Positions 36,201 to 48,800 of a DNA stretch of 64,000 nucleotides are shown in pieces. A program made the translations under genes and the position numbers. The DNA lies in NCBI RefSeq assembly GCF_003073045.1, contig NC_037590.1:37192751-37256750 (forward strand), written 5' to 3'. Numbering within the stretch: the first letter of the stretch is position 1; each line of letters begins with the position of its first letter. The notes under the pieces were generated by a model, which saw only the letters and a list, made by a program, of their open reading frames with translations, did no database searches and had not been told where the DNA came from. Source of the DNA: Pomacea canaliculata (lineage: Eukaryota; Mollusca; Gastropoda; Architaenioglossa; Ampullariidae).

Positions 36201-38573
36201 CGGATTTTGTGTGTTCTCTGCTTCTGTGTCACAACTACGGACAACACAAATCTCTCTCGCTCTAGTGATACTTTTCGTCTATCTTACACGACGATCGAGG
36301 ACATACGTACGACACGGTAGCGTTCGCTCGGATTGACACACTCACACACAGGTAAATAAGTTCTAAGACATAGATTTATTTACATTATTTACACATACAA
36401 CTACTGTGTTATAACCGATCTACCTAGCCTACTAAAACATAGCACCTAACTCCATGAGGTAGGAAAAGAGGAGACTGAGGGGACGTGAGCCACTTTCCAG
36501 CGGGACCAAAGCACCTTGCGGCAGACTCGTACTACTCTCGTACTCGGAACCAAAGTTTTAATGCTTTTCCAAGCAGGACCAGCCGCCTTTCGGTCAACAG
36601 ATACAAGCCTGCCTGCTAGTTGTACTGGACAGTTTGAGTGCTAGTAACCAGTGATGGGATGGAAGGGGTGAGGGGAGGAGGGAACAAGCACGTACTGTCA
36701 GCGGTAAACAAGGGCTACAGTATATATGCACCGTCAACTTTTGTGTATCACATATACTCACATTTAACCATAGTCACAGCTGTGTCGGTAGATTATTCAG
36801 CATACTATGACTTGATGTACAATTAATAATCTGCGCGTGTACGTGAAGCGCACATGCAGTATAAGACTTGTAAATAGTGAACCAATTTATACGAATAAAT
36901 CGAGATAAGAACCAAAACTTTGCTTAACTTTTGTCTTTACTAGCGGAAAATTCGATATACGAGCTTAATTGTGTCATTTATATGTCGTAGCTTAAAGCGC
37001 TTGGAAACTCTTGTTCTGATAGTGGAGAAGGTGAGAGTGATCCAAAACAGGCAAAAACAAGTGATGAATAAAGTCGTAGCATTTAAGTTTAGGTAAAGTT
37101 AATTAAAAAGTGGCGAAAAACGAAAAAAGTAGTGTTACTGTTAATGAAGATCTAAAGTTAAAAATAGTGTTGTCTCATCAGCTGATTCATTCAGCACCCG
37201 CCTGCTCTCCGTTCTTGCTCCCTCCTCCCCGCCATCTGCCTATGCCTCGATCGATCGTTATCGATAGTCTTAAATTCGTCTCCTCCAAGGTAAAATATTG
37301 TTAAATAGACCATATTTGAACTTTATTATCTATATAATTATTGTTCCATTAACATTTATTATACAATACTATATATTACACCGTATTTACCCACACACAT
37401 ATATATTTATTGTATAGAAATTGTGTTCGTGTGGAAGGGTTGAAACACATATCCTATTTAATTTATGTGGGAAGAATTGTTTTAACATAGGATCGAGTTT
37501 CTTATATGCGAGCTCGGTTGCGGAACAGATTAAACTTTTGTATGTAGAGGTACTACTGTACTAAAGCATGACAAAACGAGTTAATATATGCGTGAGTATA
37601 AATCAGTTTTCTGATCTCAACAGCCTTGTCATACACTTGAAAGTCACGGTGTGCCGCCACCCCGCCCACTCCAATCTCCCGCCCACCCGATCATCCCTCT
37701 CATTTGACTATAAATTGGACAGCAAACCTCAGAGCAGATGTCGAAGTAAACTGCGTAGAACTATAGTGGACGATTGAAAGTGTTAGCCCTGTACAGTCAG
37801 TGTCATTCCTGACATTATCAACATACACTATGCACTGACTCTGTTATTCTGCTATAGCTAGCACAGCGGAGAATTGGATCGCAGTATGTATCTAGAAATA
37901 ACTATGGGTACTTTCGCTTGTTTATTTTAATTTTAGTTTTGTTTTATTTTCTTAGGTGTACTTCCTAAAAGAGCCTGTTAGCTGGTGACCTAACGTCTCG
38001 GAGCAGCCGCCATAAAACAAGGGGAGTTCAGTCAGCCTCGACTTCTTCATTTTCGCTTTTCCGTAGCTCAGGGAAGATGATGTAAATAAAAACGAAAGTA
38101 GAGCAATGCACAGAGTACAGTGGTATCGGATGGGAAAGAGGCAAAGCAGAATGTCGCTCGTACCATTAATGATACTTCGCCGCAGACTTGGATAATTTGT
38201 CCGTTTATATGTTTTGATGGCAGTTGATACGTTACTCTTACTGGTCGGTGGAGATCAACAGCAGCATCAAGCAATTGTGTATTAAAATACTAAATGGACA
38301 ACATTTTTCTAATGACATAATTGCCCGTGGTTTTTTTTTTATATATGAGACATGTATCTGAACTGCTGGTATAATTGTGTCTTCCTACAAAGCATTTTTA
38401 TCTTTGTATGGCAGTGTGTGTGAATGTGATATGTTATTTATTGTGATATTAAGATGAAATGGGTTGTGCTTAACTCAGCATTTATACTTTTTATTTTTTT
38501 TAACATTGCAGAGCTTTCTTATTGAAAGTCCCTGGTTTGCATTTGCAGAGTCAGAAAAGTGAAACCAACTAGA
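33268..38573. other. Intergenic region between SIRT7 and the polyamine oxidase
   Basis: About 5.3 kb with no exon I can support. The first few hundred bases are SIRT7 3' UTR (hexamer AATAAA at 33495-33500). The middle part, about 35.9-37.8 kb, has mixed base composition, a C run at about 36104-36117, and sequence like repeat ends. The last few hundred bases should contain the oxidase promoter and perhaps 5' UTR exons: acceptor-like TTGCAG occurs at about 38507-38512 and at 38543-38548. Short open frames on both strands have no family resemblance. Confidence 0.5.
36940..37565. repeat. Possible remnant of a pogo/Tigger-like inverted-repeat element
   Basis: The right edge reads GCGGAACAGATTAAAC, then TATGTAGAGGTACTACTGTA, whose reverse complement resembles the widespread end type CAGTGGTACCTCGACATACGA. 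Near 36950-36975, GATATACGAGCTTAATTG looks like the inner part of a matching left end. The match between the two ends is weak and no transposase is seen, so both identity and limits are tentative. Confidence 0.3.
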
Positions 38574-40515
38574 ATGTCAGATAAGGTGTCAGTTGTGATT
38601 GTTGGGGCAGGTGTGGCAGGTCTCAGCACTGCTGTTCACCTAATCAAAGCTGGGTTTACCAATGTCATTGTTCTGGAGGCTTCTGATAGGTACTTATGTG
38701 CACAACACATTGCTATCGTAAGCTTGCTGGATGGTTAATGCCAGGCTGTTGACTAAAATAATAAAACATGAGAAATTAAGCTGACAGCATAAACATATGG
38801 TACTTAGTCATTTTTGTACCTGGTCTTCTCCTGAAATTTGAGGCTTTGTAATCATTGTCACCAGCAACACCACACTCATGAAAACAGCGAGAAGATCGAT
38901 TTGTATTAAGAGTAGCTGGGATACATCATACTGATAAATGTATGCAAGTTATATGCCATTATATTCACAGAAAGAAAATGTCTCGCTTAAGAATTAAACT
39001 GTATGGCTGTTATTTCATTGGCATGAGGATCTTCATATTTTTTATTTTCTTTCCTAACAGAATAGGGGGAAGAGTCAAATCAGTTTCACCTAAGGATGGA
39101 GAAGGAATTGTGGAGCTTGGAGCTACCTGCATTCATGGTGCAACACCTGAAAACCCAGTGTATGCCTTGACAGAGGAGTGGAGCCTTCCTGGAGATGTGC
39201 TAATTAGGTGAATGCATACTTCTAGTGTGTACATGCTTTTATATTCTTCATGTATGTTTGAATGCATGAATTTGTTCAGATCTATGTAAAGAAAATGCAC
39301 TCTCTTGAATGTATCCTTTGATCTTTAGTCTACTGCATATTTGAATATTTTCAACAGAACTGAGAGCCAGTATCTTCAGGAAGATGGGCAAGAAATTGAC
39401 CACCAACTTGTGGAAGAAGTATGGCAGAAATTTCAAGATTTGTTGTCAGAAATGGAAAAAAACTTCCGGAAAGGAATGCCAGCATAAAAGTGACAAATAG
39501 AAAGTCAGCTGCCGAATTTATTGAAGAAGCTAAACCAAAATTTCTGGAAAAATTTGCAGCTGGAGAAGAGCGTGAGAGTGCCTCCAAGGCTCTCAACAAT
39601 ATGCTAAACTATCTTCGTTTCTTTAATGGTGATGAGCTCAACTTACTCTCAGCAGATCTTTTTGGATGCTTTGAGATGATCCCAGGGAAAGAGATTAAAT
39701 CTCCTGGTGGAAGATTTCTTTCTTTCGTGGAACGTCTTTATGACCAGATTCCTAAGGAAAATGTTGTATTGAACAAGGAGGTTGTGAAAATAATATGGGA
39801 TAAGGATGCAGATGAAGAGGTCACAGATGACAAAAGAAAGGGGCAAATTAGAATCCAGTGCAAAGATGGGAAAGTATTTGATGCTGATCATGTCGTAGTT
39901 ACTTGTTCTCTGGGCCACCTTAAGGCTAACTTCAAACAACTCTTTTATCCTCCTCTACCCGAGGCCAAGGGTGGTGCCATTGAGCGAATAGGATTTGGAC
40001 GCGTTGCAAAGCTTTTTGTATACTATAACAAACCTTTCTGGACAGATGGAATTAAGCTAGCATGGTCTGATGATCTCTCGGAGATCAAAGAGGATTCAGA
40101 CTGGATTAAGAGGATTGTTGGGTTTGATGTGCAACACACCAACACCAAGGTGCTTGGTGGGCCTTTTGGAGGAAGAGGAGCTGAGGTCATGGAGAAACTT
40201 TCTGATGAGGAAATTGCACTAACTTGCAGAGATATATTTCGCAAATTTCTTAATGACCCATCAATCCCAGCACCTGATCTTGTTCTAAGATCCAGCTGGA
40301 TCAGTGATCCGCTATATTGTGGAGCCTACAGCTATCTAAGCATGGACAGCAGAGAGACAGATATAGAAGATTTGGGCAGGCCACTGCCCAGCATACATTG
40401 TCCAAAACTTCAGTTTGCAGGTGAAGCCACCCACCCACAGTATTTCTCCACTGTCCATGGGGCTTTTCTCAGTGGAGTTCGGGAAAGCAGAAGGATCCAG
40501 GAAATCTATCAGTGA
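38574..40515 (+). CDS. FAD-dependent polyamine oxidase (SMOX/PAOX-like) with an apparent -1 frameshift
   Basis: Flavin amine oxidase of the spermine / N1-acetylpolyamine oxidase group, which releases H2O2 in polyamine catabolism. Exons: 38574-38689, 39061-39207, 39358-40515. The FAD Rossmann motif VVIVGAGVAGLS has G11, G13 and G16. RIGGR is at 39-43, VELGATCIHG follows, and the C-terminal FAD motif FAGEATHPQYFSTVHGAFLSG is intact. The spliced frame enters exon 3 as TESQYLQEDGQEIDHQLVEE, as expected for the family, but meets TAA at 39485-39487. The rest of the protein continues in the -1 frame to the stop at 40513-40515. The switch point coincides with A_AAA_AAC at 39457-39463 inside a run of seven A (39456-39462). 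With the shift allowed for, the length is about 473 aa, normal for the family. The C-terminus (RRIQEIYQ) lacks a peroxisomal PTS1 tripeptide, so a cytosolic, SMOX-like location is more likely than the peroxisomal PAOX type. Confidence 0.85.
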
Positions 40516-42669
40516 ATAAAACTGTTTCAAATTGTCTTGTGTGACCAAGATTTGGAGAATACTTTCACATATTTACTGGGTGGTCTTGGAAATATTTATT
40601 GTTAAATATACAGGTGATGGAATAGTACTCTATAATCTGTTAAAATGTTATGGCTTCTTATGACTTTTACTTTTAATTGTTGTTAGTTTACAGTGTCAGC
40701 ACCTTTTGTAAGGACTGGGGACACTAGTGTAGACAATGATAATTGCGATCTAGGGTGGTGGTGGTTGATATGTGTTAACGAATGAACGGTATTGTTACCA
40801 GGGCTCAATTACATTTATTGCATGTGATGATGGCCTGTAATTTGCTGTTGGACTATTAAAATTTTGTTATTGTTATTGTGCGTTTGAGGTCAGCCTACCA
40901 GAAAGGAAATATATTACTTGCAAAAGTTTGTTTAAGGGATGGACGTTTTTTTGTACATAAATCATTTGAGAAAAAAATATTATATACATGTATATTATAT
41001 ATATGATATAAAATATCAGTGAAACTGGATTAGTTCAGGCCATCAGTTCTTTAAAATAATGAAAATTATGTGAATTTTTTTCAGGCAGCTTATGCATCAG
41101 CTTTAAATTATAAAAATGTTCTTAGAATTCAAAAATACATGTCCACATATTTTTATAAATTAAACTTTTGATTATTTTATATAAAAAAAATGAACTGTGC
41201 AAACAAAGAGAAAATATCAACATGGATTTTTATTAGCACCGTACCTTTATTAAAAGATGAGAGCCGATGTGAGATGGGAATTTTATATTATGGCATGAAT
41301 AGGTGCTTTTGGGAAAACTTGGAAGCTGGAAATGGATGTCTTTCATATTATATAAAAATAAGAAATAAAAGGGACAAAAGACTATTTGTAATTTGTAAAT
41401 TATTTTGAAAGTTTAATTTTCAATATTTTTTAATGCAAATATACTTTGTATCAATCATTCAGTATCTCCTTTAGAAATTACAAGTGAATAAAACTTACAG
41501 CTGCTTGAAGCTTTTCTTTAATTTTGCATTTTAAATGGCATACAGAGGCCAGGCCTTGCATGCAACTTTCTGGTATAAGAATGCCACAAACAGATGCAGA
41601 GATTCCAAATATTCACATAGTTATAAAACAACTGCTCACTTCTTACCCCTTTCACACAGGATGAATGCTGAATGAATTTACATTGAAAAATAGTGAATAT
41701 GGGATATTTATAGCCCTAAAATCTCTTGTCTGAGTGCCTATTACATGATGTTAATATAACTGATGCGATACGTTCTATTATATGACACAATACCAGTGTC
41801 TTTTGTTGTGTGATCTCTACCATAGCATTTTATATTTCCTCATAGGAACCAAGTATTACACTACAGGGTAAAGGACCCAAAGACCAGTGACAATAGAAAC
41901 AGTGAATTCTTAGTGGTTCACCTTGTCCAAGGATTCCAATAGTTCTGCTGGTTTTAACTTTTCCTCATAAATTAGTGGACAGTGCTGCGTGGACAGAAGT
42001 TTCCAGGTGCTTTGAAATTGATATGGATAACCACACCACTGCAGAACTACTCTTACACATTGTACACAGTTTTAACATCAGTATCCACAACAGATGCATG
42101 CAACAGAGGTGTTTAGCTGCTTCAACTGTTTAATAAAACTGCCACCTGCTGATACAATACAGTGCATATAATAATGTGATGATATTAGAAGAATCTCTGC
42201 AGCCTTCTTCTCTCCACTTAAACTATTTTTATTTCCATAAAAACAAACACTAGCATCAGCTTGAAGTCATATTTTAAAAGCATGCTCATTTAGGTACAAT
42301 GGTATGCACGTAATTGTAAAGATACATTACTCTGAACTCTTCAGACTTGTTTTTTTTTTTAAACTGCTTCTTGTGTAACAAAAGATTTATCATGTATGAG
42401 TGAAGAGTTCCAACTCAGATTGACAAAACTCACTAAAAACCAGAGGTTACACATTTCAAACAAATGTAAAAGGTTTGTCATTAAAATAAGTTCAAAAAAG
42501 GAAACAATCAACCATGCGCATTGTAAATATGGTATTATAATTATTCTTGAATTACCAAGACAAAGATTAAACATGTCTAAAATCTGATAACATTATGTAT
42601 CTGAAATTATGTAATGCTGTTCAAATATAGTATTTCTCAAAATAACTTTTACAACAGTGATTGTGATGG
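40516..42669. other. Convergent intergenic region, polyamine oxidase and MPST 3' ends
   Basis: AT-rich, with no coding exon supported on either strand. A hexamer AATAAA overlaps the oxidase stop (40515-40520) and further candidates lie downstream, including one near 41487. A short AT-dinucleotide stretch is at about 40979-41005. Part of the right side is 3' UTR of the minus-strand sulfurtransferase. Confidence 0.55.
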
Positions 42670-45231
42670 TTAGTTGACAGGTACATTTTCCATTTGTTCT
42701 GGTTTAGCCCTTTGATACCACTCTGTCCAAGATCCATCATACACAGCTACATCGTCTTTGCCACAAATATAGGCAGCTAAGGCCACAATACAAGCTGATA
42801 TACCTGAAAATACAGACACGAGAAATGATTAAAGATTATTAGGAAAAAATTCTGTGTAAATACTGCTACAAAATGATGATGTACAAACAGCTGCTGATTG
42901 CCCAAACACTGAATGCTTTCGGTGTTGGGAAACAATGTTGCATGGTGAATAGGTAGTCAGTTGTAGATATGAAGAATTAATAATTTTTTAGGGAAGCTAA
43001 TGTATCATGGTTATAAAAGAGAAGTAAATTCCACAGAATTAATAAAGGCTGAGAAATTCAGGTCCTCTTGAAGGGACGGTACACCTGAACATTAGGCAAA
43101 CTGCTTGGCTTATTGCAATGTAAACAGAATTGACAATGAACTCTAATATTTTCTGGAGGAATAGCAAAATGTATGCTTCTAGATCATACATAATATGTAA
43201 ATAAAAACTATGCAAGGGAACTCTCGCCACTACCAACTGCTTCTATGATGGGGGGAGAAACGGGACTTGACCTGCATCACCTTTAGCTGATTCATCTTCT
43301 GGGTTTTAGTCAATTCAGCTTCCGGTGTTAGGGTAATTTGGGTTAGTGGGACAATTTAGTTTTGAGTTAACATTTCTCCTTCAGGAAATGAAAAGACTAT
43401 TTGGCCAGGGAAGGGCAAATGGTGTGCATTTACACAGAAAACCACTGAAAACAGCAGACACACACAAAATCTTTTCTGAGCTGGCTATGCTCTTTTTTAT
43501 TTACTCTGAGATTTGGCCCTCTAATGCCTTTTGCCTTTTTTACCTGCAGGTGAGTCAAGATGCCTGGCCTATAATCAGGGTTCTCATGTAAAAAAAAAAA
43601 AACAACCCCAAAAACCATGAAATGAATCCTTTTCATTCCAACAATCACTTACCAGACCCACAGGATGCTACCATAGGCTGCTTGAGGTCTATTGAAAGTT
43701 TATCAAAGAGTTGCTGCAGTTCTTCCCTGGTTTTAAACATCTGCTTTTCAACATCCATTATATCAGGAAATGGCAGGTTCACAGACCCTGGTATGTGGCC
43801 AGGCTTAATATCTGGAAATTAAAGAAATCAGACTGCTGGTACATATAATTAACATAATTACCTATGCATGATATTACATTAAGACTGAGCAAATCTCATC
43901 CTTAACAGTTAAAGCACACCAAAACTCATTAACATTTGCTGGTTGCTTTCACCACTGTTTGCTTTTGTGTACTATAAAGTAAAGTATTAGAAAATGTTTA
44001 CTGAACGACAATTCCCCACCATTTGCATTGTTCTCCAATAAGAAAAATGTAAACTTAAAGTAAATTATATTGGTCCAATAACAAGTTAGAAAATTGAAAG
44101 ACAAAGCAAGTTAAATGTCAAATAAACTAGTGACTATAAGGGCAGTGAAATGTAAATGGTCTATCATATCTAAGGAATGGCATGTGTGAAGTTCAACCTT
44201 CTGCCCTTGCTGCCTTTAACTGTTTGGCTTTGAGGGAGTTTACCAGTGACCAAGCGGTTCTTGAACCAGCAGCACTTTGCTCCCAAGTTTTATTCAGAAA
44301 CCATAAAGCTACCTCCATATCTGATCCTAATCAGTTTAAATGTATAGTTTGTTCTGACTACACTTAACAGAAAATGCACTACTATTTACTTTACTATTAA
44401 ATAATGAAAGGAACTGTGCCACCAATTTATAGTGGTACTTGACCCTTCTTCCTGGGAATGTGCAAAAGGTCACACTGAATCAGCAGAGGAAGATAAACAG
44501 GCATGCATACTAGTGAGCAGATGTGAATGCAAAAGGAAGGGTTAGGGTTAGAAAATAAATTATTATGTGTTAAAGTTAGCATAATATGGGCTATTGCTAG
44601 AAGTAATGCTCACTACTGATATATTTTTGAACATCTCACCAGGTCTTGGTTCTGGCTGAGTTCCTTCAAATCGCCCAGATGGTCTGGCATCCACGAGGAC
44701 AAATTCGCGTTTAGAAAACTGGTTGACCTCAACATCATTAAAGTTCTTTACAAGATTTGGTCTGAAAGTTGCCTTAAATGTTTCGGAAGGTACCTGCACG
44801 ATATCACTAGTAAGTGGATTGCCTTCGTTGCACCACTTGCGTAAACCTCCTTCAAGCACTGATATCTTGTCATGCCCAAAGGTGCGGAAAGTCCACCAAA
44901 CACGCTGTGCCGAGAAGACGGGGAAGGTATCGTTGTTGTCATACACAACGACGTGCGTATTGTTGTTGATGCCAAGCTTTCCCACGTACTCTTCAAAGGC
45001 TGAGACTGATGGAAGCATATGAGGACAGTAGTTCGCCTTTTGATCCGCGCACTCGTCGATGTCGAAAAACAAGGCTCCGGGTATGTGCCCTGCTTTGTAC
45101 TCAAGTCTGGCATTTCTGTTTGCAACTGGAAGATGCCAAGATCCATCAAGAACGCGTAGATTTCGAGGTGACAATTTCAGAGCGTCCACGAGCCATTTCA
45201 CGGTGACTAACGCACTAAATTTACCACTCAT
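42670..45231 (-). CDS. MPST: 3-mercaptopyruvate sulfurtransferase (two-rhodanese-domain)
   Basis: Transfers sulfur from 3-mercaptopyruvate to thiols or cyanide in cysteine catabolism and H2S formation; in animals it acts in the cytosol and mitochondria. Exons high to low: 45231-44640, 43811-43653, 42803-42670. Total 885 nt, 294 aa, phases consistent; human MPST is 297 aa. The inactive N-terminal rhodanese domain (VSVKWL-type start, [31 protein letters not shown]) is followed by the catalytic domain ([30 protein letters not shown]). The active loop is C248-GSG-IS, the CGSG form of mercaptopyruvate sulfurtransferases and not the CRKG form of thiosulfate sulfurtransferase. The protein ends [16 protein letters not shown] and a short tail. 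The start MSGKF was chosen by alignment. The frame stays open upstream to an ATG at 45331-45333, giving a possible 34-residue extension. Confidence 0.93.
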
Positions 45232-45821
45232 TTCCACAGAACGGTGAATGTGAAGGGTACAGACACACCACGGAAACGGGACCAAGGAAGATAACTCATA
45301 AATGGTACTGCTCCTTGATTCCCTACATCCCAACTTGTTTTCTCTCTCTCGCTCTCAACGTAAACGCATGCCCTTTACTAACCCTTTCATCTAAAACTTT
45401 ATAATACCCCCAAACACAAGAAGAAGTTATAATTTATTCTTTCATGCACCACCTTTGGTCTCAGAAGCAAAGACTAGAAGTAACATGTACACGATTATCC
45501 GTGATTTAATTGTTGTCATGCAGCTCATTACGATCTGAATGTTGTAGCTGTTTCAATGAAAAATATAATTTTTATCTGTTTACAATTTGCTATGATTAAG
45601 CGCTCAAATGACTGCTAGATCACAGCGTGCCGGAGTTGACACAGACTATCAAGATCAACTCGCAGACGTGTAATACGAGTACGAGCAGAACTGTCGCCGT
45701 GAGTTCAGTCCCCTGTGATGGAAGGCACAGCAGAAGCGAATGATTCGTTGCTTCAGTTTTCGTCTGCAAGCTTGTGAATGAACCATTTAATGTCGCAGAA
45801 ACTCGCGCATTTATTTCCAGA
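45232..45821. promoter_or_regulatory. Divergent promoter region between MPST (-) and TSC2 (+)
   Basis: The start codons are 590 bp apart and face away from each other. TTTATTTCCAG directly before the TSC2 ATG looks like a splice acceptor at 45820, so TSC2 may have an untranslated first exon further left in this interval. The same frame is open back to an ATG at 45774, an alternative start. No TATA box or palindromic site stood out. Confidence 0.5.
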
Positions 45822-48800
45822 ATGTCAGGAAGGCCTCCACCAAAGCCCGAAGAAAATTTAAAAGAAAAGTTCATGGGATTTTTCAGACGAAATAAGAATG
45901 CGTTACAAAATATTCCAAAATCTTCGTCAAAAGACCTCATGATAACCCCACAGATTTTGAAGGTAACTGTCTTAATAATACCATATACGTAAATAAATTA
46001 AGTAAAACCCTAGATATAAGCATAGCGGCAACAAAAGCCGTAATGACGTACTTAAAAATACACTACATTCAGCTTTCAGGTGATTTAAAGAAGGGATGTT
46101 AAATAGCCCATGAGGCCTAGGCAATTATAGCCAGTCACTACTACTATATTCTAGAGTCTAGACAACTGTTCAGTTTTTGACACTTTATTTAACTCGCTAG
46201 CTTGTTTATAATGAAAATGTGCATTTATCTTCTTCTTTCACCCTATCATGATATTAACATTTCATCCTTGTTTTAAAAGCTCTCTCGATCTCCTCCCCCC
46301 CTGGATTTTCATGGTTTTACACTTTGATACAGATATCCACAAGACAAGTTATGCAGTCAACATTTCACAAACAATATTTAGACACCAGTTTTTTTCTTGT
46401 GATGTTAAATTCAGATGTATGAATCATCTTAAATTTAGTTTTCTCTTCTTGAAAGATTGGTAGCCTTATGTAGTCCCTTTCAGACAGTGATGTAAGATGA
46501 CATTACTGTGATGTGATTAATTGGACAACCATATGAAGGTGCATAGATGTTCAGAAAGCATATACATATAGGCTGGTGTTATGGACACAAGGTGTTTTAG
46601 AACAAATGCATTATTGAAAGGCAAACATAACACCTAGAACCTTACCTTCTTAAAGTAGGGCAGAGTTTACAACGTAGGTGAGATTTGATCATTAGGTGAG
46701 ATTTGATCACCATTATCGACTGGACAAGGTACCCACTGTAAGGTATGTCAGGTACATTGCACTGCAGGAAGACCTAGGCTTACAAAGCCAAAATACCCCT
46801 GTCACTAAATACCCCTGTCATTAAAGCCAGTTCATTAATGGCAATTCTCTCTCCCCTCTGTTCTGTCTTACTTCCATCATGTAGTTCCACTCCCTTGTAT
46901 TCAGAAGAGTCACATCCAATACCATTATTCAAGCACCAAAGTTCCCTAGCTTCACCCTGCTGCCTTTGGTGTCAGCATGGTGTCGTGTTCATTTATATGA
47001 GTGTTTTGATATCATCTTTTATTGTCAATGTTGTATTCGTTTTATCTTGTACCTTTATGCAGGCACATGCACATGTGCATACACCAATATACATAAAGTT
47101 CTGACATTTAAAAAAAAAATTGATCACAGGATATTGGTCAGGAATGTCCAGCAAACAATCGCAAGCGTAATATCAAAGCATTAAGTGATCAGGTCAAGTC
47201 CAGACAACTAGAACAGGTAAGAAAAGACCTTGATGTGTGAATGAAGATCCTGATCATGTATATGTAATGTGAGTGTATACCAGTGTATCTTATGATACTA
47301 TTTATGGAATGTACATAACTAGAATAGGCTAAGTATGTTTAGTTGTTTTTTTCTATTTTAATAATGAAATTGCTAGACTCTGGATTTATGCTGATTCTGA
47401 TAAGATTTAAAGCTGACGAATTAAATAATGGAGTTTATAAATCTCTATAGTGTATGTCACTACAGATTTTTCTCTCTCTTTTTTTCTTTTTTGAGTGGGG
47501 CACTGAAGCTCTTTGGATGGCTACCAAAGACCTTGTGGAGCCAGAGATGGATATGGAGAGCAGGCAGCTGGTTTTAAATTTTCTCCTCTCGTTAATTGAA
47601 GGACAGGTATGCAATACAAATGTTGAACTCTGTAAGTCTTCTGACAAGTTGCACTTTTTTTAGCATTGCCATTAAATGTGCTCTTCTGAAGTAATAAAAC
47701 AAACATGCTGGGAATGAACAAATTTAAAAGCTCCTACATTTCTGGTTTACATGACTTCCTAAAAATTTTTTCTTTACATTGCATAGCGTAGGTTGTTAAT
47801 ATGCCACATTGAAAATGGGCAATCTGTATTACATTTTTGAAAGTGAGCAGTTCTGGTTATGTATAATGCCTGGAGGTGAGCAAAACAGACTGTTAGTGTT
47901 TATTTAGGTTTTTTTTTTAGAAGAGTATGTTCTATAATTTCTTCCCTGATATAAGTATAATGGTAGCCAGATATTAATTGCTTTTGTTATGAATAATCAA
48001 ATATTGATTTGTCAAGAGATCTCCTAGGGTCTGAATTTGTATCAGTTATCTCTTTAAGTCTCACATCATTTGTGCTTTTTAGATCCAGTTCTTGTTAATA
48101 ATTTTTTTTCGTTTTTTCTGTTTTAAACAACAGCTGAAGACTTTAGGAATGCTTAGGGGTGTCTTCTTCAATGTAATTGAGAATCTCGAGAAACCTGAAG
48201 ACTTGAGGATAAGGTAAATAACACTAGGTAAAAAATTTAAAAAACACATGCTAACTGTTGTGATACTTTTTGAACAGGTTATTCCACCAGTCCGTGAGCT
48301 AGTGCTGTACACTTTAGAATTTGACTTTTAAATTAAAAATTCACTGAAACTATGTGTATTTGAATGTTTATATTGTTTGTACAGTAATTTTTCTTTTTTT
48401 ACTGTACAGACTTGAGCTTTTTAAGGGACTTAGTGAAAATGGAAAAAACATCTATGATTTTGAGGACAGGGCAGGTGAGTTGCAACTATTGAGAAGTAAT
48501 AATTAAATTCCTTATTATATTTAGTATATTTAGCTACAGTACCATTTCTTTAATTTTGCAAGTGTTAAGAAGTCAGTTTGTCATGAAGATACAATGTAAC
48601 TGGACATTAAATGTTATCTTTATTGTTTTATTTTTATGATCTTATAAATATATTTTCCATGTAATGTTTTCTAATGTTTATTAATTATTGAAAATTTCAA
48701 TAAATTTAAAATGAAAACACAGCTGTTCCTTTGAAGAAGTATTATACAATAATTAATTTTGACAAGAAATTATTTATCTTGTCTGTTTTTTTCCAAACTT

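Noticed and set aside
36073..36360. Upstream exon of a gene (open frame ending near a GTAAAT donor)
   Set aside because: It includes a C homopolymer, has no homology, and no in-phase partner exon was found downstream.
39421..40515. Stand-alone 364-codon gene starting at the ATG at 39421
   Set aside because: It begins inside exon 3 in the wrong frame relative to upstream exons. Its first residues have no family match, and exons 1-2 supply the missing FAD-binding N-terminus.
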